Source: Neptunomonas phycophila
GTDB lineage: Bacteria > Pseudomonadota > Gammaproteobacteria > Pseudomonadales > Balneatricaceae
NCBI RefSeq assembly: GCF_001922575.1
Contig: NZ_MRCI01000001.1
Location: forward strand, 1,674,001 to 1,738,000
Reading direction: 5' to 3'
DNA length: 64,000 bases
Shown: positions 26,141 to 36,033 of the stretch, piece by piece
How the letters are laid out: the number at the start of each line of letters is the position of its first letter
Position numbering within the stretch: position 1 is the stretch's first letter
The notes under the pieces: generated by a model
Databases searched by the model: none
What the model saw: the letters and a program-made list of their open reading frames with translations, nothing else
Told to the model about the DNA's origin: nothing
Made by a program: the position numbers and the translations under genes

Positions 26141-26431
26141 TTAACCTTTTTCGCTATCGCTGTTGTGTTCGGCTTGTTGCTGCTGCGCCATTTTTTTGAT
26201 TTTTTCGGCTAAACGTCCGCCTTTAGGCTGTTTTTGTTCGTTACTATCTGCTTTAGCCTCTTCCGCTTCTTTTACTTTTTGATACACGGATTTATGTTTT
26301 TTCTTTTTCTCGAGTCCGCGTTTACGGCGTGTCTCGTAGCTGTCTTCTTCAGTTAATTTATCGCGCTTATCAGGTGATATACGGATGTCTAAATGCCCTA
26401 CAGTTGGGCGTTTTTTCTTTGTTCGGCTCAT
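26141..26431 (-). CDS. Small basic lysine-rich protein of unknown function
   Basis: This 96-residue, highly charged protein (MSRTKKKRPTVGHLDIRISPDKRDKL...KGLEKKKKHKSVYQ...) is mostly Lys, Arg, Glu and Gln, with a predicted coiled-coil or disordered tail. It lies 8 bases before yhiN and 21 bases after the YlqF GTPase gene in transcription order. Position beside a ribosome-biogenesis GTPase and basic character suggest an RNA or ribosome link, by inference only. It resembles YihI (Der GTPase activator) in composition, but I cannot claim homology. Confidence 0.7.
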   Translation of the reverse strand: MSRTKKKRPTVGHLDIRISPDKRDKLTEEDSYETRRKRGLEKKKKHKSVYQKVKEAEEAKADSNEQKQPKGGRLAEKIKKMAQQQQAEHNSDSEKG

Positions 26432-26452
26432 AATCTTTAGCTCTTAAATCTA

Positions 26453-27397
26453 TTAGTAGGGTTTATTACCCGTACGCTCATTCTTGTTTGCTTCAGCTTC
26501 TGCTTCCGCCTCGGCCAACGCCTGCGCTTCTAAACGTAAACGCTCCTGCTCTGCCCACTTAATTTCCCACTCTGCTACTGTTTCAAAACTGATAGCACCC
26601 ATTTTACCCGAACGCATATCATGCAGTAGCACTTCTGACGCTTTGTGGCGATCGATAACTCCGCCGGGGCGCAGGCCTCCGCGCTTACGACCTATTTCAT
26701 CGAGCAACTCATCACTTCCAACGGGAATACTTTTTAACTTATAACGTGTTTCCAAATACTGAGGGTATGTATCTAGCAGAAACTTAGCGGCATACAGGGC
26801 TACTAATTCATACTCAATGGCGGTGTCTCTAATTGCACCACTGGCCGCTAAACGGTATCCAGAATCGACATCTTCAATTTTGGGCCATAAAAAACCTGGC
26901 GTATCTGAGAGCGCCATGCCGTTTTTTAGGGTATACCGTTTTTGATTTTTTGTGACAGCCGGCTCATTGCCTACTTTAGCGATACGACGTCCTAACAACG
27001 CATTGATTAACGTAGACTTCCCTACGTTAGGAATCCCCATGATCATCGCCCTAACGGGACGATCATGGTTAGCACGAGTAGGCACCATTAATTTGCACAT
27101 ATCTGGGATCTTTTGAACCAGCTTTTTTTGATCTTGGCTAAGCGCGATCGCCTTAATGCCCTCTTGTGCATTATAAAAGTCTAACCAAGCTTGTGTTTTA
27201 ACCGGATCGGCTAAATCAGCCTTGTTTAAAATCTTAAGCACAGGTTTACCTTTGCGTAGACTTTCAACTAACGGGTTCTCACTCGACTTAGGTAAGCGGG
27301 CATCAAGCACTTCTATTACGGCATCAATTTCATCGATCACTTGAGCGATTTCTTTGCGTGCCTTGTGCATGTGCCCGGGAAACCAGTTAATTGCCAT
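26453..27397 (-). CDS. ylqF: YlqF/YawG-family circularly permuted GTPase
   Basis: This 314-residue GTPase has its G motifs in permuted order: G4 NKAD (residues 58-61), G1 GIPNVGKST (121-129) and G3 DTPG (165-168). The start MAINWFPGHMHKARKEI is typical of YlqF/RbgA, a factor in late assembly of the 50S ribosomal subunit. The C-terminus has an Ala/Glu-rich tail (LAEAEAEAEANK), unusual and perhaps disordered. Cytoplasmic. It heads a probable three-gene operon with the basic protein and yhiN. Confidence 0.92.
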   Translation of the reverse strand: MAINWFPGHMHKARKEIAQVIDEIDAVIEVLDARLPKSSENPLVESLRKGKPVLKILNKADLADPVKTQAWLDFYNAQEGIKAIALSQDQKKLVQKIPDMCKLMVPTRANHDRPVRAMIMGIPNVGKSTLINALLGRRIAKVGNEPAVTKNQKRYTLKNGMALSDTPGFLWPKIEDVDSGYRLAASGAIRDTAIEYELVALYAAKFLLDTYPQYLETRYKLKSIPVGSDELLDEIGRKRGGLRPGGVIDRHKASEVLLHDMRSGKMGAISFETVAEWEIKWAEQERLRLEAQALAEAEAEAEANKNERTGNKPY

Positions 27398-27531
27398 CGT
27401 ATTCTCCTGCTGTAGATGCGCACATTATACCAGTCTCTAAAGGAAGACGCTGATTTACACTCAATTTTTCGCATTAACAGCCGTTAGCTTCTATATTGAT
27501 ATTCTAAGAAACGCGAACAGGAACCTGCCAA

Positions 27532-28761
27532 ATGTCCGACGCTAATTTGCAACCGCAAATTCTCATGGCTAGACAACCCATATTTGATGTAAAGCAACGT
27601 GTTGTTGCTTATGAGCTTTTATACCGCAGTGAGGCAGATTCTGAACAAGCAACTTTTTTAGGTGGAAGCGCGGCTACTACTGAAGTGCTACTTAATGCAT
27701 ATACCTCAATTTCGGATGCCGGTGCGTTAAAGCGTGTTCCCGCTTTCATCAACCTTACCTATGATATTGTTGTAGAAGGAAAAATACCGGACCTTCCTCG
27801 TAAACAAGTTGTACTTGAAATGCTAGAGGACGCCGAAGTTGATGAGGCATTTATTGCTGGCGTCAAAGCCCTAGTAGATGACGGGTACCGTATCGCACTG
27901 GACGATTTTATTTATAGCCCTAAATACGACCCCCTTTTGAAACTAGCCCACATAGTTAAAGTTGATGTTATGTATCATAGCTACGATGAAGTTGTGGTCT
28001 TACTAAAACAAATTAAGCCTTTTAAAGTCACGTTGCTGGCCGAAAAAATAGAAACGCACGAGAAACTAGAAGAGTGTATTTCTCTGGGGTTTAAGTTATT
28101 CCAAGGGCACTTCTTGAGTAAGCCCAAGTTAATTACTGGGCGTAAAATTAACACCGGTCAAGTCGCACTTCTGCAGCTAATTCAAGAGCTGCAAAAGCCC
28201 GACGCCAAACCTGAAGCACTCCAAGCTCTAATTATCAAAGATCCGGTATTGACTTATAAACTACTCAGGATTGTTAATTCGGCGGCTAATTCATTGGTAC
28301 GTAATGTAGAGTCGATTAGTGATGCCATCGTTTTGTTGGGAATACCACAAGTCAAAAAATGGGCGACGCTCATCGCAATGACAGCCAACCCAGACAAACC
28401 CGAAGAGCTATCCAGAGCATTATTAATCCGCGGTCGAATGGCTGAACTGATTGCTGAAGCGCAAAAAAGCAATCATGCATCCAGTTACTTTATGGCTGGC
28501 ATGATGTCTGGACTCGATGCCTTGCTCGACCTACAACAGGATCAACTGTTGGAACAAGTGCCTCTAGGGGATGAAATTAAGAAGGCCATTACCACAGGCG
28601 AAGGGCAAATAGGTCAAGTACTGACCGGCGTTATTGATTTTATTGCGGGGAACTGGGACACCCTACCAATAGACTTTGATGCCGACTTATACGATCAAGC
28701 CTACCGAGAATCACTGGATTGGACACGTGAAGCCATGCAAGCGATGGCCGAAACAGACTAA
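27532..28761 (+). CDS. EAL-HDOD domain protein (YuxH-like)
   Basis: This 409-residue protein has an N-terminal EAL-like domain (residues 8-205), with YELLYR, INLTYDI, LEML, ALDDF, KVDV, LLAEKIET and FQGHFLSKP, and a C-terminal HDOD domain (about 215-400). Such EAL-HDOD proteins are signalling proteins usually linked to c-di-GMP control; the EAL signature is ELL rather than EAL, and activity is uncertain. No transmembrane segment. Divergent from the ylqF operon. Confidence 0.88.
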   Translation: MSDANLQPQILMARQPIFDVKQRVVAYELLYRSEADSEQATFLGGSAATTEVLLNAYTSISDAGALKRVPAFINLTYDIVVEGKIPDLPRKQVVLEMLEDAEVDEAFIAGVKALVDDGYRIALDDFIYSPKYDPLLKLAHIVKVDVMYHSYDEVVVLLKQIKPFKVTLLAEKIETHEKLEECISLGFKLFQGHFLSKPKLITGRKINTGQVALLQLIQELQKPDAKPEALQALIIKDPVLTYKLLRIVNSAANSLVRNVESISDAIVLLGIPQVKKWATLIAMTANPDKPEELSRALLIRGRMAELIAEAQKSNHASSYFMAGMMSGLDALLDLQQDQLLEQVPLGDEIKKAITTGEGQIGQVLTGVIDFIAGNWDTLPIDFDADLYDQAYRESLDWTREAMQAMAETD

Positions 28762-28888
28762 CGCCCACCTCACTTCATTCAGACCAAGGCCAGTTCAAGC
28801 TTATTGCTGCTGGCCTCTCTACTCACGTTACAGGCTACGCTACACTCTACCTATTGTTGAATGTATTCAAGTAGCGCCAAGGTAGAAC

Positions 28889-30187
28889 ATGATACACATT
28901 GCCATCATAGGTAGCGGCCCCAGTGGTTGCTACATCGCTGATTACTTAGCTAAAAAGCTCGATAACGCCCAAATTGACGTATTTGATCAGCAACCAACGC
29001 CGTTTGGCTTGGTTAGAAATGGGGTTGCTCCCGACCATCTCATTACCAAAAACATTACTCGTCAATTAGAAAAAGCATTTGCTCGACCCAATGTGCGTTT
29101 TATTGGAGGTGTGCGTATAGAATCTACCCCTCAAGCTCACTCTTACTGCGCATCATTAACGCCTTTAGAGCTTGAAAAGCACTACAACATTATCGTGTTG
29201 GCAACAGGAGCCACACACGATAGGCAGCTAGATTTACCAAACCAAGACATAAAAGGGATCTACCCTTCCGGGGCATTGGCAGCATGGTATAACGGGGATC
29301 TAACTCAGAACCAGCATCCCTATATTGGTACAAAAATTGGCATTATTGGGCATGGGAACGTTGCTTTAGATGCCGCTCGGCTATTACTCAAAACTCGCGA
29401 ACAACTTTTAAAGAGTGACATGCCCGATCATGTAATCAATGCCCTAACCGAATCCCAACCTAACCGCGATATTTATTTAATTGGCCGAGGCAGCGCTGCG
29501 AACGCTCACTTTTCCTCAGGAATGATCGCCGAAATTTTAGAACTTCCCAATGTCGCCTGCTATCGCACTGACACAAACATACCCGAGGAATTACCACCCG
29601 ATGTTCTCAAGCTGATACCTAAAGAGCACCACAGAGATCGACTAAAAAACCTAGCGTTATTTAGGAAAATACCTGTTCTCAACGGTGACCTTGTAAAGAT
29701 AAGGCCAGCTCACTCGCCACGATTAACCTTTATATTTGAAACTACACCAGTCAAATTAAATGGCGAAGAACGAGTAGAAGCTATCGACTTACGTACCTCT
29801 GATGACACCATGACCCGACTACCGATCGATACGTTAATAACTGCGATTGGCTTTGAGCAATCGCCGACTTCGCTTAATTTCGCCGAACCCACTTATTCGG
29901 TAGGCTGGTGTAAAAATGGGGCAAAGGGTGTCATTCAAAGCAACCGGGTTGATGCGGTAAATACAGCAAGAGACATTATTAATGCAGTGCAACAAAGCGT
30001 TCCCTGCGACAAGATTGGTTATCATGGTATAAAAGCAATATTAGATACTCAACTTGTGCTCATTACGTCTTTTAGTGACTGGAAACGTATCGATGAACAT
30101 GAACGAAATGCAGCAACAGAAGATAGACCACGTAAAAAAATAACTGACTATGCAACGCTGACAGCACTCATTAATGCAGGCAAATAA
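28889..30187 (+). CDS. FprA-like ferredoxin/adrenodoxin-type NADP reductase
   Basis: This 432-residue flavoprotein has an FAD dinucleotide motif IIGSGPSGCYIADYL (residues 6-20) and a second NADP motif GHGNVALDAARLLL (from about 154), with PFGLVRNGVAPDH in between, all characteristic of adrenodoxin reductase-like proteins (FprA in mycobacteria). The enzyme would reduce a ferredoxin with NADPH. No ferredoxin or P450 is adjacent, so the partner is unknown. It precedes the DUF2889 gene by 44 bases and may be co-transcribed. Confidence 0.85.
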   Translation: MIHIAIIGSGPSGCYIADYLAKKLDNAQIDVFDQQPTPFGLVRNGVAPDHLITKNITRQLEKAFARPNVRFIGGVRIESTPQAHSYCASLTPLELEKHYNIIVLATGATHDRQLDLPNQDIKGIYPSGALAAWYNGDLTQNQHPYIGTKIGIIGHGNVALDAARLLLKTREQLLKSDMPDHVINALTESQPNRDIYLIGRGSAANAHFSSGMIAEILELPNVACYRTDTNIPEELPPDVLKLIPKEHHRDRLKNLALFRKIPVLNGDLVKIRPAHSPRLTFIFETTPVKLNGEERVEAIDLRTSDDTMTRLPIDTLITAIGFEQSPTSLNFAEPTYSVGWCKNGAKGVIQSNRVDAVNTARDIINAVQQSVPCDKIGYHGIKAILDTQLVLITSFSDWKRIDEHERNAATEDRPRKKITDYATLTALINAGK

Positions 30188-30231
30188 CTAGCTTTGCCGA
30201 CCTTGATACAACTTAACAGAAGCTTTTAACT

Positions 30232-30798
30232 ATGCCTTTATCGACACCTTCAAATCGATCATTATTTCATACCCGCTCCGTCAAATGCCAAGGCTATAAA
30301 CGTGAAGACGGGTTATGGGACATTGAAGGCCATATGACTGATGTAAAAGCCTATGATATGCCACACCCTGATACCTCAGATAAAACGCTTAAAGCTAATC
30401 AGGCACTCCACGATATGTGGTTACGTATTACCGTAGATATGGACTTGGTAATACATGATGCCGAAGCGGCAATGGATAGTACGCCGTTTGAGTATTGCCC
30501 CCAGATAACCCCAGCTTACAAACAGTTGATTGGATTACAAATCAAAGGGGGTTTTACAAAACAAGTTAAAGCCTTGCTTGGGGGCATTAATGGCTGCACC
30601 CATTTAATCGAATTGCTTGGCCCGATGGCAACAACCGCATTCCAAACGACCCATCAAATACGTCGCCAAACGCAAGATTGGACAGAGACAGGTCCTGTAC
30701 CCAAAATTATGGATACCTGCCACTCGTGGAGCCGAAGCGGCCCAGTTGTAAAAAGGAAGTGGCCACACTTTGCATCAGACGCTGAAAACGATTCGTGA
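30232..30798 (+). CDS. DUF2889 family protein
   Basis: This 188-residue protein fits DUF2889: FHTRSVKCQGYKREDGLWDIEGHMTD, LHDMWLRITVDMDLVIHD, GGFTKQVKALLGGINGCTHLIELLGP. Function unknown; the conserved Cys, His and Asp residues could form a metal site or active site. Members are often found near aromatic or steroid degradation enzymes and are cytoplasmic. It follows the FprA-like gene by 44 bases. Confidence 0.88.
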   Translation: MPLSTPSNRSLFHTRSVKCQGYKREDGLWDIEGHMTDVKAYDMPHPDTSDKTLKANQALHDMWLRITVDMDLVIHDAEAAMDSTPFEYCPQITPAYKQLIGLQIKGGFTKQVKALLGGINGCTHLIELLGPMATTAFQTTHQIRRQTQDWTETGPVPKIMDTCHSWSRSGPVVKRKWPHFASDAENDS

Positions 30799-30834
30799 AA
30801 TCACTACAGAAAAGCTACGTAACCAACTGATTTA

Positions 30835-30869
30835 TAAGCCATAGACAATTAACTTTCATCTATGGCTTA
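30835..30869. terminator. Inverted repeat between convergent genes
   Basis: TAAGCCATAGA (30835-30845) and TCTATGGCTTA (30859-30869), perfect 11-bp arms with a 13-base loop. Weak T-run, so termination is likely but not certain; it would serve the DUF2889 gene and rraA in both directions. Confidence 0.6.
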
Positions 30870-30891
30870 ACTCTCATATAGGCAGCCTTGC

Positions 30892-31386
30892 TTAGCTCTT
30901 AGCTGACAAAGTCAGTGGCTCTGCAGACACCAGCACACCGTTATTATCAGCATACACATATTGTCCTGGCACAAAAGTTACCCCACCAAACGTGACAGGG
31001 ACATTCAAATCTCCTAAACCACGCTTATCCGTTTTCATTGGGTGTGTACCTAACGCTTGGACACCCACATCGAGCTGCCCTATGGCATTCACATCACGCA
31101 AACAGCCATTAATGATAATGCCTTCCCATTCATTTTTTTCAGCTTTTTCAGCTAACATATCCCCTAACATGGCACGGCGCATAGAAGCCCCGCCATCAAT
31201 AACTAAAACTTTGCCTTTGCCAGGCAAAGCCACTTGTTCACGCACGAGAGAGTTATCTTCGAAAGCTTTGATGGTCACAATCTGCCCCCCAAAGGTTTCT
31301 CGCCCACCAAAATTACCAAACATTGGCTCAACAACTTGTACTAAATCAGGAAACTGATCACATAGTTCCGGCAATAAATCTTCCAT
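30892..31386 (-). CDS. rraA: Ribonuclease E activity regulator RraA
   Basis: This 164-residue protein matches E. coli RraA along its length: [61 protein letters not shown] and [24 protein letters not shown]. RraA binds the C-terminal domain of RNase E and reduces its activity. An alternative, a homologue with HMG/CHA aldolase activity, is possible within the superfamily, but the close match makes RraA more likely. Single gene in minus orientation. Confidence 0.92.
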   Translation of the reverse strand: MEDLLPELCDQFPDLVQVVEPMFGNFGGRETFGGQIVTIKAFEDNSLVREQVALPGKGKVLVIDGGASMRRAMLGDMLAEKAEKNEWEGIIINGCLRDVNAIGQLDVGVQALGTHPMKTDKRGLGDLNVPVTFGGVTFVPGQYVYADNNGVLVSAEPLTLSAKS

Positions 31387-31630
31387 GGGTTTCTCCTTAA
31401 GGCAATAAAAGACATGACATTACTATTGTAAATTTCGCACCTGCAAAATGCACTACAACCATTGACCTACTCACCGGGGCATTAAGAGTTCGACATTAGC
31501 TGATTACTGAGCCTTACCCTTGTGAGGCACGCATTAAGATGAAAGTTTTTCAATCAGGCGTTTGATTCACTTTAGATAGTCTAGGCTTAGTCGATATAAA
31601 TGATAAGTAAATCAAGTTTGGGGCGGGAGC

Positions 31631-32773
31631 ATGTCCATCACATTGTATTCACAATTCACATCCGGTGTTCAGAACTCTATGGTAAGTTACCAAGATTCTT
31701 TAAATGCCCGGACGCCACAAGCCGCTTCTGAAGATACGGTACTCAACCGATTAGCCGAAAATATTCCAGGCATGAGTGCTGGGGATCTTAAATCATTGGA
31801 CAGTGATGATTTCTCGCCTGAGAAGGTAGCTAACCGGATCGGAGATTTTGTTGCTCAAGGGCTAGAAGCCGCTCGTCGTAGTGGACGTTCAGAAGAAGAC
31901 ATCCAGAATATGTATAACGCTGCCGTTTCTGGCGTAGAAAAAGGCTTTGCTGAAGCAAGAGATATTCTCGACAACTTAGGTGCTCTTAAGGGCTCCATAG
32001 CAGAAAATATTGATGAGACAGAAAAGCAAACGTTTGCTGCTTTGGATGCTATCAACCCATCAGCTCAAGATGCGGCCAATAGCGCTACTATCAGCCGACT
32101 AACAGCCGCCGAACGCTATGAGCAGTCAGAATCGCTGTCTTTAAAAGTAACAACCCAAGATGGCGACGAAGTAACGATCAACTTTTCCAATCAAAGCCGC
32201 TATGAGCAGTCGTTTGGCGTTGAGTCTGATGGTTCAAACACATCTGCCCTATTCAACATAAGCCGAAGCGAAGCAAGCAACTACCAATTTTCGGTCAATG
32301 GCGACTTAGATAATGATGAGATTGACGCACTTCAAAATCTAATTAAAGACGTGAATGAAATCGCTGGCGAATTTTTCGATGGTGATATCCAAAAAGCCTT
32401 TGATATTGCGAGTGAGTACCAGATGGATAAATCCGAATTATCCTCTATGAACTTACAGCTCAAACAAACTGAGCAATACAGCTCTGTGGCTAAATATAGC
32501 CAAGTAGAAAACCAAAACGCGGTGACACAAGATGCCGCTAAGCGCTTAGGTAACTACGCACAAAGCTTTGAAAATGCCAGCGCAGCACCAACGCTAGACT
32601 TCGTGAAGGAGATACGCGAATTTAGCCAAACACTATTAGAGTCACTGGTAACGCAGGATGCAAGATATCGAGAGGCTGATAGTGAACAGCAAAATCGTTA
32701 TAACAGCCAGCTAGATGCCATAGCTGAACTGACTAACCGAATGCAACCGTCGTTTGTACACAATCAGGAGTAG
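31631..32773 (+). CDS. DUF5610 domain protein
   Basis: This 380-residue protein carries the DUF5610 region in its first half: SPEKVANRIGDFVAQGLEAARRSGRSEEDIQNMYNAAVSGVEKGFAEARDILDNLGALKGSIAENIDET. The rest is acidic and helical, with no signal peptide or membrane segment. The role of the domain is not known. The gene is isolated, with a clear terminator 20 bases after the stop. Confidence 0.8.
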   Translation: MSITLYSQFTSGVQNSMVSYQDSLNARTPQAASEDTVLNRLAENIPGMSAGDLKSLDSDDFSPEKVANRIGDFVAQGLEAARRSGRSEEDIQNMYNAAVSGVEKGFAEARDILDNLGALKGSIAENIDETEKQTFAALDAINPSAQDAANSATISRLTAAERYEQSESLSLKVTTQDGDEVTINFSNQSRYEQSFGVESDGSNTSALFNISRSEASNYQFSVNGDLDNDEIDALQNLIKDVNEIAGEFFDGDIQKAFDIASEYQMDKSELSSMNLQLKQTEQYSSVAKYSQVENQNAVTQDAAKRLGNYAQSFENASAAPTLDFVKEIREFSQTLLESLVTQDARYREADSEQQNRYNSQLDAIAELTNRMQPSFVHNQE

Positions 32774-32792
32774 CATAACTCCTAAACCTTTC

Positions 32793-32814
32793 GGGGCCCT
32801 ATGGGCCCCTTTTT
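32793..32814 (+). terminator. Rho-independent terminator of the DUF5610 gene
   Basis: GGGGCCC-TAT-GGGCCCC, perfect 7-bp stem, followed by TTTTT. Confidence 0.9.
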
Positions 32815-32839
32815 AATGCCTATAAAAGTGATTAGCCTT

Positions 32840-35800
32840 CTATCTGGCAGCCCTTAGCAAATCTAACAATACTTGTGCAGGATGCGGTATTACCTGCTTG
32901 TCCATCCGCTTAACCTGGCTTCGGCAAGAGTAACCAGTAGCCACTAACTTCCCTTTGTTGTCCGGGTCGTTAACCACATCACTCCAACTTAAGTTATAGA
33001 TGGTCTGAGAGGTCGCTAAGTTATCGGCTTCATGACCATAAGTACCGGACATACCGCAACACCCCACAGGCTGCACAGACAATGTTTGGCCTAAGTCGGT
33101 GAAAATTGATTGCCATTGACGTAAAGACGGTGCTGCCGATGTCTTTTCTGTGCAGTGGGATAACAGTTTATATTCACCGCTTCGTACATTCACAGCACGC
33201 TCTTTAATGCGCTCAGACTGAGTGGCTAACCATTCTTGAATAAGATTAACTTGCGGGGTCACCTCAACGACTTGAACATACTCTTGACGGTAAGTTAATG
33301 TCATAGAAGGATCCACTCCCACTAATGGGATGCCATGCGATTCTAGCGCTTTAAGCATGTCTGCATTTTTTATAGCCGCCTTTTCAAAAGCTTTCATAAA
33401 ACCATGCACATGTAATGGCTTCCCATTTGGCATGAAAGGGGCGACCAGTACAAAAAAGCCTAATTCACGCAACAAATCGACTATATCAAGCACCAATGAT
33501 GCTTCGAAATAACTCGTAAATGCATCTTGAACGATGATCACAGCTTTATCTCGCTGAGCAGGAGACAAGGTAGCTATCACCTGTGGTGTTGCTAATTCCA
33601 CAGCCCTCTCTTGTAGCCCTTTAACCAAAGAACGTGCACTAATACTTGGGCTATCAACCATACCCACTGTTTGGCGCAGAACTCGTTTAACGACTTTATT
33701 TTCCATCGCCCAGTTATACGGCGCGGGGAATTTAGCGATAGTCGGGATCATCATTTCTAACCCGCCTACCATATAGTCCTTCACTGGGCGCAGGTAGCGG
33801 CTGTAATACACTTCAAGGAAACGAGCTTTAAAGTCAGGTACATTGACTTTAATCGGACACTGACCCACACATGATTTACATGACAAGCAGCCTTTCATGG
33901 CCTCATGTACCTCATGCGAGTAATCGTACTCACCCTTCTTCTTATTCAGGGAGTTTTTAATACGCACCGGAAGTGACTTGATGAACGATGATTGTTTCAC
34001 CTGTTCACTGGCATCCACCAGACTAACGCCTTGATTAGACATTAAGCGTAGCCATTCTCGCGTTAAAGATGCACGGCCTTTAGGTGAGTGTATACGCTGA
34101 CGCGTACCTTTCCACGAAGGGCACATGGCATCTTTTGGATCATAGTTATAACAAGCACCGTTCCCGTTACAATACACAGCGGACCCATAAGCCGCTCGTG
34201 TGTCATCTGGAATCTGACGGTCCAATTGCCCGCGTGTTTGCACCTCATCTATTTTTAGCAGTTCTACACCGGCTAACAGAGGCGTCGCTATTTTACCCGG
34301 ATTAAGCTGGTTATTTGGGTCAAACCAACCCTTTATGCGCTGCAATTCAGGATATAGCTCACCAAAAAATGCAGGGGCATATTCAGAACGAACGCCCTTA
34401 CCATGCTCGCCCCATAGCAAGCCATTATATTTTTGAGTCAGCGCCGCCACTTGATCTGTAATTTCTCGAATTAAGTGCTCTTGCGCCTCATCTTTCATAT
34501 CAATAGCCGGACGCACGTGTAAAACGCCCGCATCAACATGCCCAAACATCCCGTAAGCTAATCCGTGATTATCGAGCACAGCTCTAAATTCCATGATGTA
34601 ATCAGCGAGGTTCTCCGGAGGAACTGCCGTATCCTCAACAAACGGTATAGGTCGTCGCTCGCCTTTTGCGTTACCCAGTAAACCCACAGACTTTTTACGC
34701 ATGCCCCAGATTTTGTTTATTTCGCCCGCGCCTAAGGCAACCGTATAACCAAAGCTCTTACCAGGCTGGCCCGAAACATCATCCAAGTGTGCCGTTAGGC
34801 GGTCAACTTTAGCACGCAGCTCCTCTTCATCATCAGACGTATACTCAACTAAATTAATCCCCTGTATTTCAGGGTCTCCTTCGTTGACAGGGAAATAGCT
34901 ACGTACCGTATCCCACACAATATCGCCCATAGCCAAGTTAAGTACTTTGGAATCTACCGTTTCAATTGACGTTGGTCCCCAATCCATCAGCGCTTTAGCA
35001 TCACGCATGCTGGTCTCAAAGCTGTCATATTGAATGTTGATCAAAGCCGAGTATTTTGGAATAGTCAGAACATTTAGTTTGGCTTCTGCAATAAAGCCTA
35101 ATGAACCTTCCCCCCCACACAGAATAGAATTTAAATTGAAGCGGCCTGATTCATCTCGAATATGCGCCAAGTCATATCCGGTCAAACAACGATTCAGAGG
35201 TGGGAATTTGGCATCAATTACCGATTTTTTTTCAGTGTATAGCAGATCAAGATCGCGATGCACTTGGCCGATGAGCCCAGCTTGTTGCTTGATTTCTTCC
35301 AGCTCATCTTCCTCTAAAGCAAACGAATCCCACACCGTGCCATCGAGGAAAACACTGGTCAGAGATAAAACGTGATCGCGCGTTTTACCATACATGCAAC
35401 TGCCTTGCCCGCTAGCGTCGGTATTAATCATTCCACCGACAGTCGCTCGGTTACTCGTGGACAATTCCGGTGCAAAAAATAACCCATAAGGTTTTAGAGC
35501 TGCATTTAATTGATCTTTAACAACGCCAGACTGCACCCTAACCCAGCGCTCTTGCACATTAATTTCTAGAATTTTGTTCATGTGCTTGGATACATCAACA
35601 ACCAAACCATCGGTTAACGATTGTCCGTTCGTCCCTGTACCACCGCCTCTAGGTGTTAATACCACACTTTTAAAAGAAGGCTGCGCAGCAAGCTGTGCAA
35701 TCAGCACCAAATCATCAGTTGATCTAGGATAAATAACACCTTGCGGCAATACTTGATAAATACTGTTATCCGTTGATAGCGCTATGCGGTTCGCATAATC

Positions 35801-35899
35801 ATTATTCAACTCGCCTTTAAAGCCTTTAGCTTTTAGGGTGTTAATAAAATCCAGATAGCGTTGAGCCGTGGTTTCAACAACAGAAATACGTGGGATCAT
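32840..35899 (-). CDS. ydiJ: YdiJ-type FAD/Fe-S oxidoreductase (D-2-hydroxyglutarate dehydrogenase-like)
   Basis: This 1019-residue protein matches E. coli YdiJ throughout. It has an FAD-binding domain (PRGGGTGTNGQS, SNRATVGGMINTDASGQGS), a catalytic C-terminal FAD-oxidase region (MFGHVDAGVLHVRP, GLLWGEHGKG), a first Cys cluster (CNGNGACYNY...MCPS), an iron-sulfur motif CLSCKSCVGQCPIK near residue 670, and a CCG-type domain (SVGCCGMSGTYGHE). YdiJ has been described as a D-2-hydroxyglutarate dehydrogenase passing electrons to the quinone pool. Divergent from a LysR gene. Confidence 0.93.
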   Translation of the reverse strand: MIPRISVVETTAQRYLDFINTLKAKGFKGELNNDYANRIALSTDNSIYQVLPQGVIYPRSTDDLVLIAQLAAQPSFKSVVLTPRGGGTGTNGQSLTDGLVVDVSKHMNKILEINVQERWVRVQSGVVKDQLNAALKPYGLFFAPELSTSNRATVGGMINTDASGQGSCMYGKTRDHVLSLTSVFLDGTVWDSFALEEDELEEIKQQAGLIGQVHRDLDLLYTEKKSVIDAKFPPLNRCLTGYDLAHIRDESGRFNLNSILCGGEGSLGFIAEAKLNVLTIPKYSALINIQYDSFETSMRDAKALMDWGPTSIETVDSKVLNLAMGDIVWDTVRSYFPVNEGDPEIQGINLVEYTSDDEEELRAKVDRLTAHLDDVSGQPGKSFGYTVALGAGEINKIWGMRKKSVGLLGNAKGERRPIPFVEDTAVPPENLADYIMEFRAVLDNHGLAYGMFGHVDAGVLHVRPAIDMKDEAQEHLIREITDQVAALTQKYNGLLWGEHGKGVRSEYAPAFFGELYPELQRIKGWFDPNNQLNPGKIATPLLAGVELLKIDEVQTRGQLDRQIPDDTRAAYGSAVYCNGNGACYNYDPKDAMCPSWKGTRQRIHSPKGRASLTREWLRLMSNQGVSLVDASEQVKQSSFIKSLPVRIKNSLNKKKGEYDYSHEVHEAMKGCLSCKSCVGQCPIKVNVPDFKARFLEVYYSRYLRPVKDYMVGGLEMMIPTIAKFPAPYNWAMENKVVKRVLRQTVGMVDSPSISARSLVKGLQERAVELATPQVIATLSPAQRDKAVIIVQDAFTSYFEASLVLDIVDLLRELGFFVLVAPFMPNGKPLHVHGFMKAFEKAAIKNADMLKALESHGIPLVGVDPSMTLTYRQEYVQVVEVTPQVNLIQEWLATQSERIKERAVNVRSGEYKLLSHCTEKTSAAPSLRQWQSIFTDLGQTLSVQPVGCCGMSGTYGHEADNLATSQTIYNLSWSDVVNDPDNKGKLVATGYSCRSQVKRMDKQVIPHPAQVLLDLLRAAR

Positions 35900-36033
35900 G
35901 GGTTCTTGTCATCAATATAATTAGAATGCACACATAATGCAGAAGTCTTATTAATCATTCAAACGATAAAATTTAATGAATTAATCGCTAAAAATGATAA
36001 ATTAAATACCTCTATAAACCTGAGTATCAACTC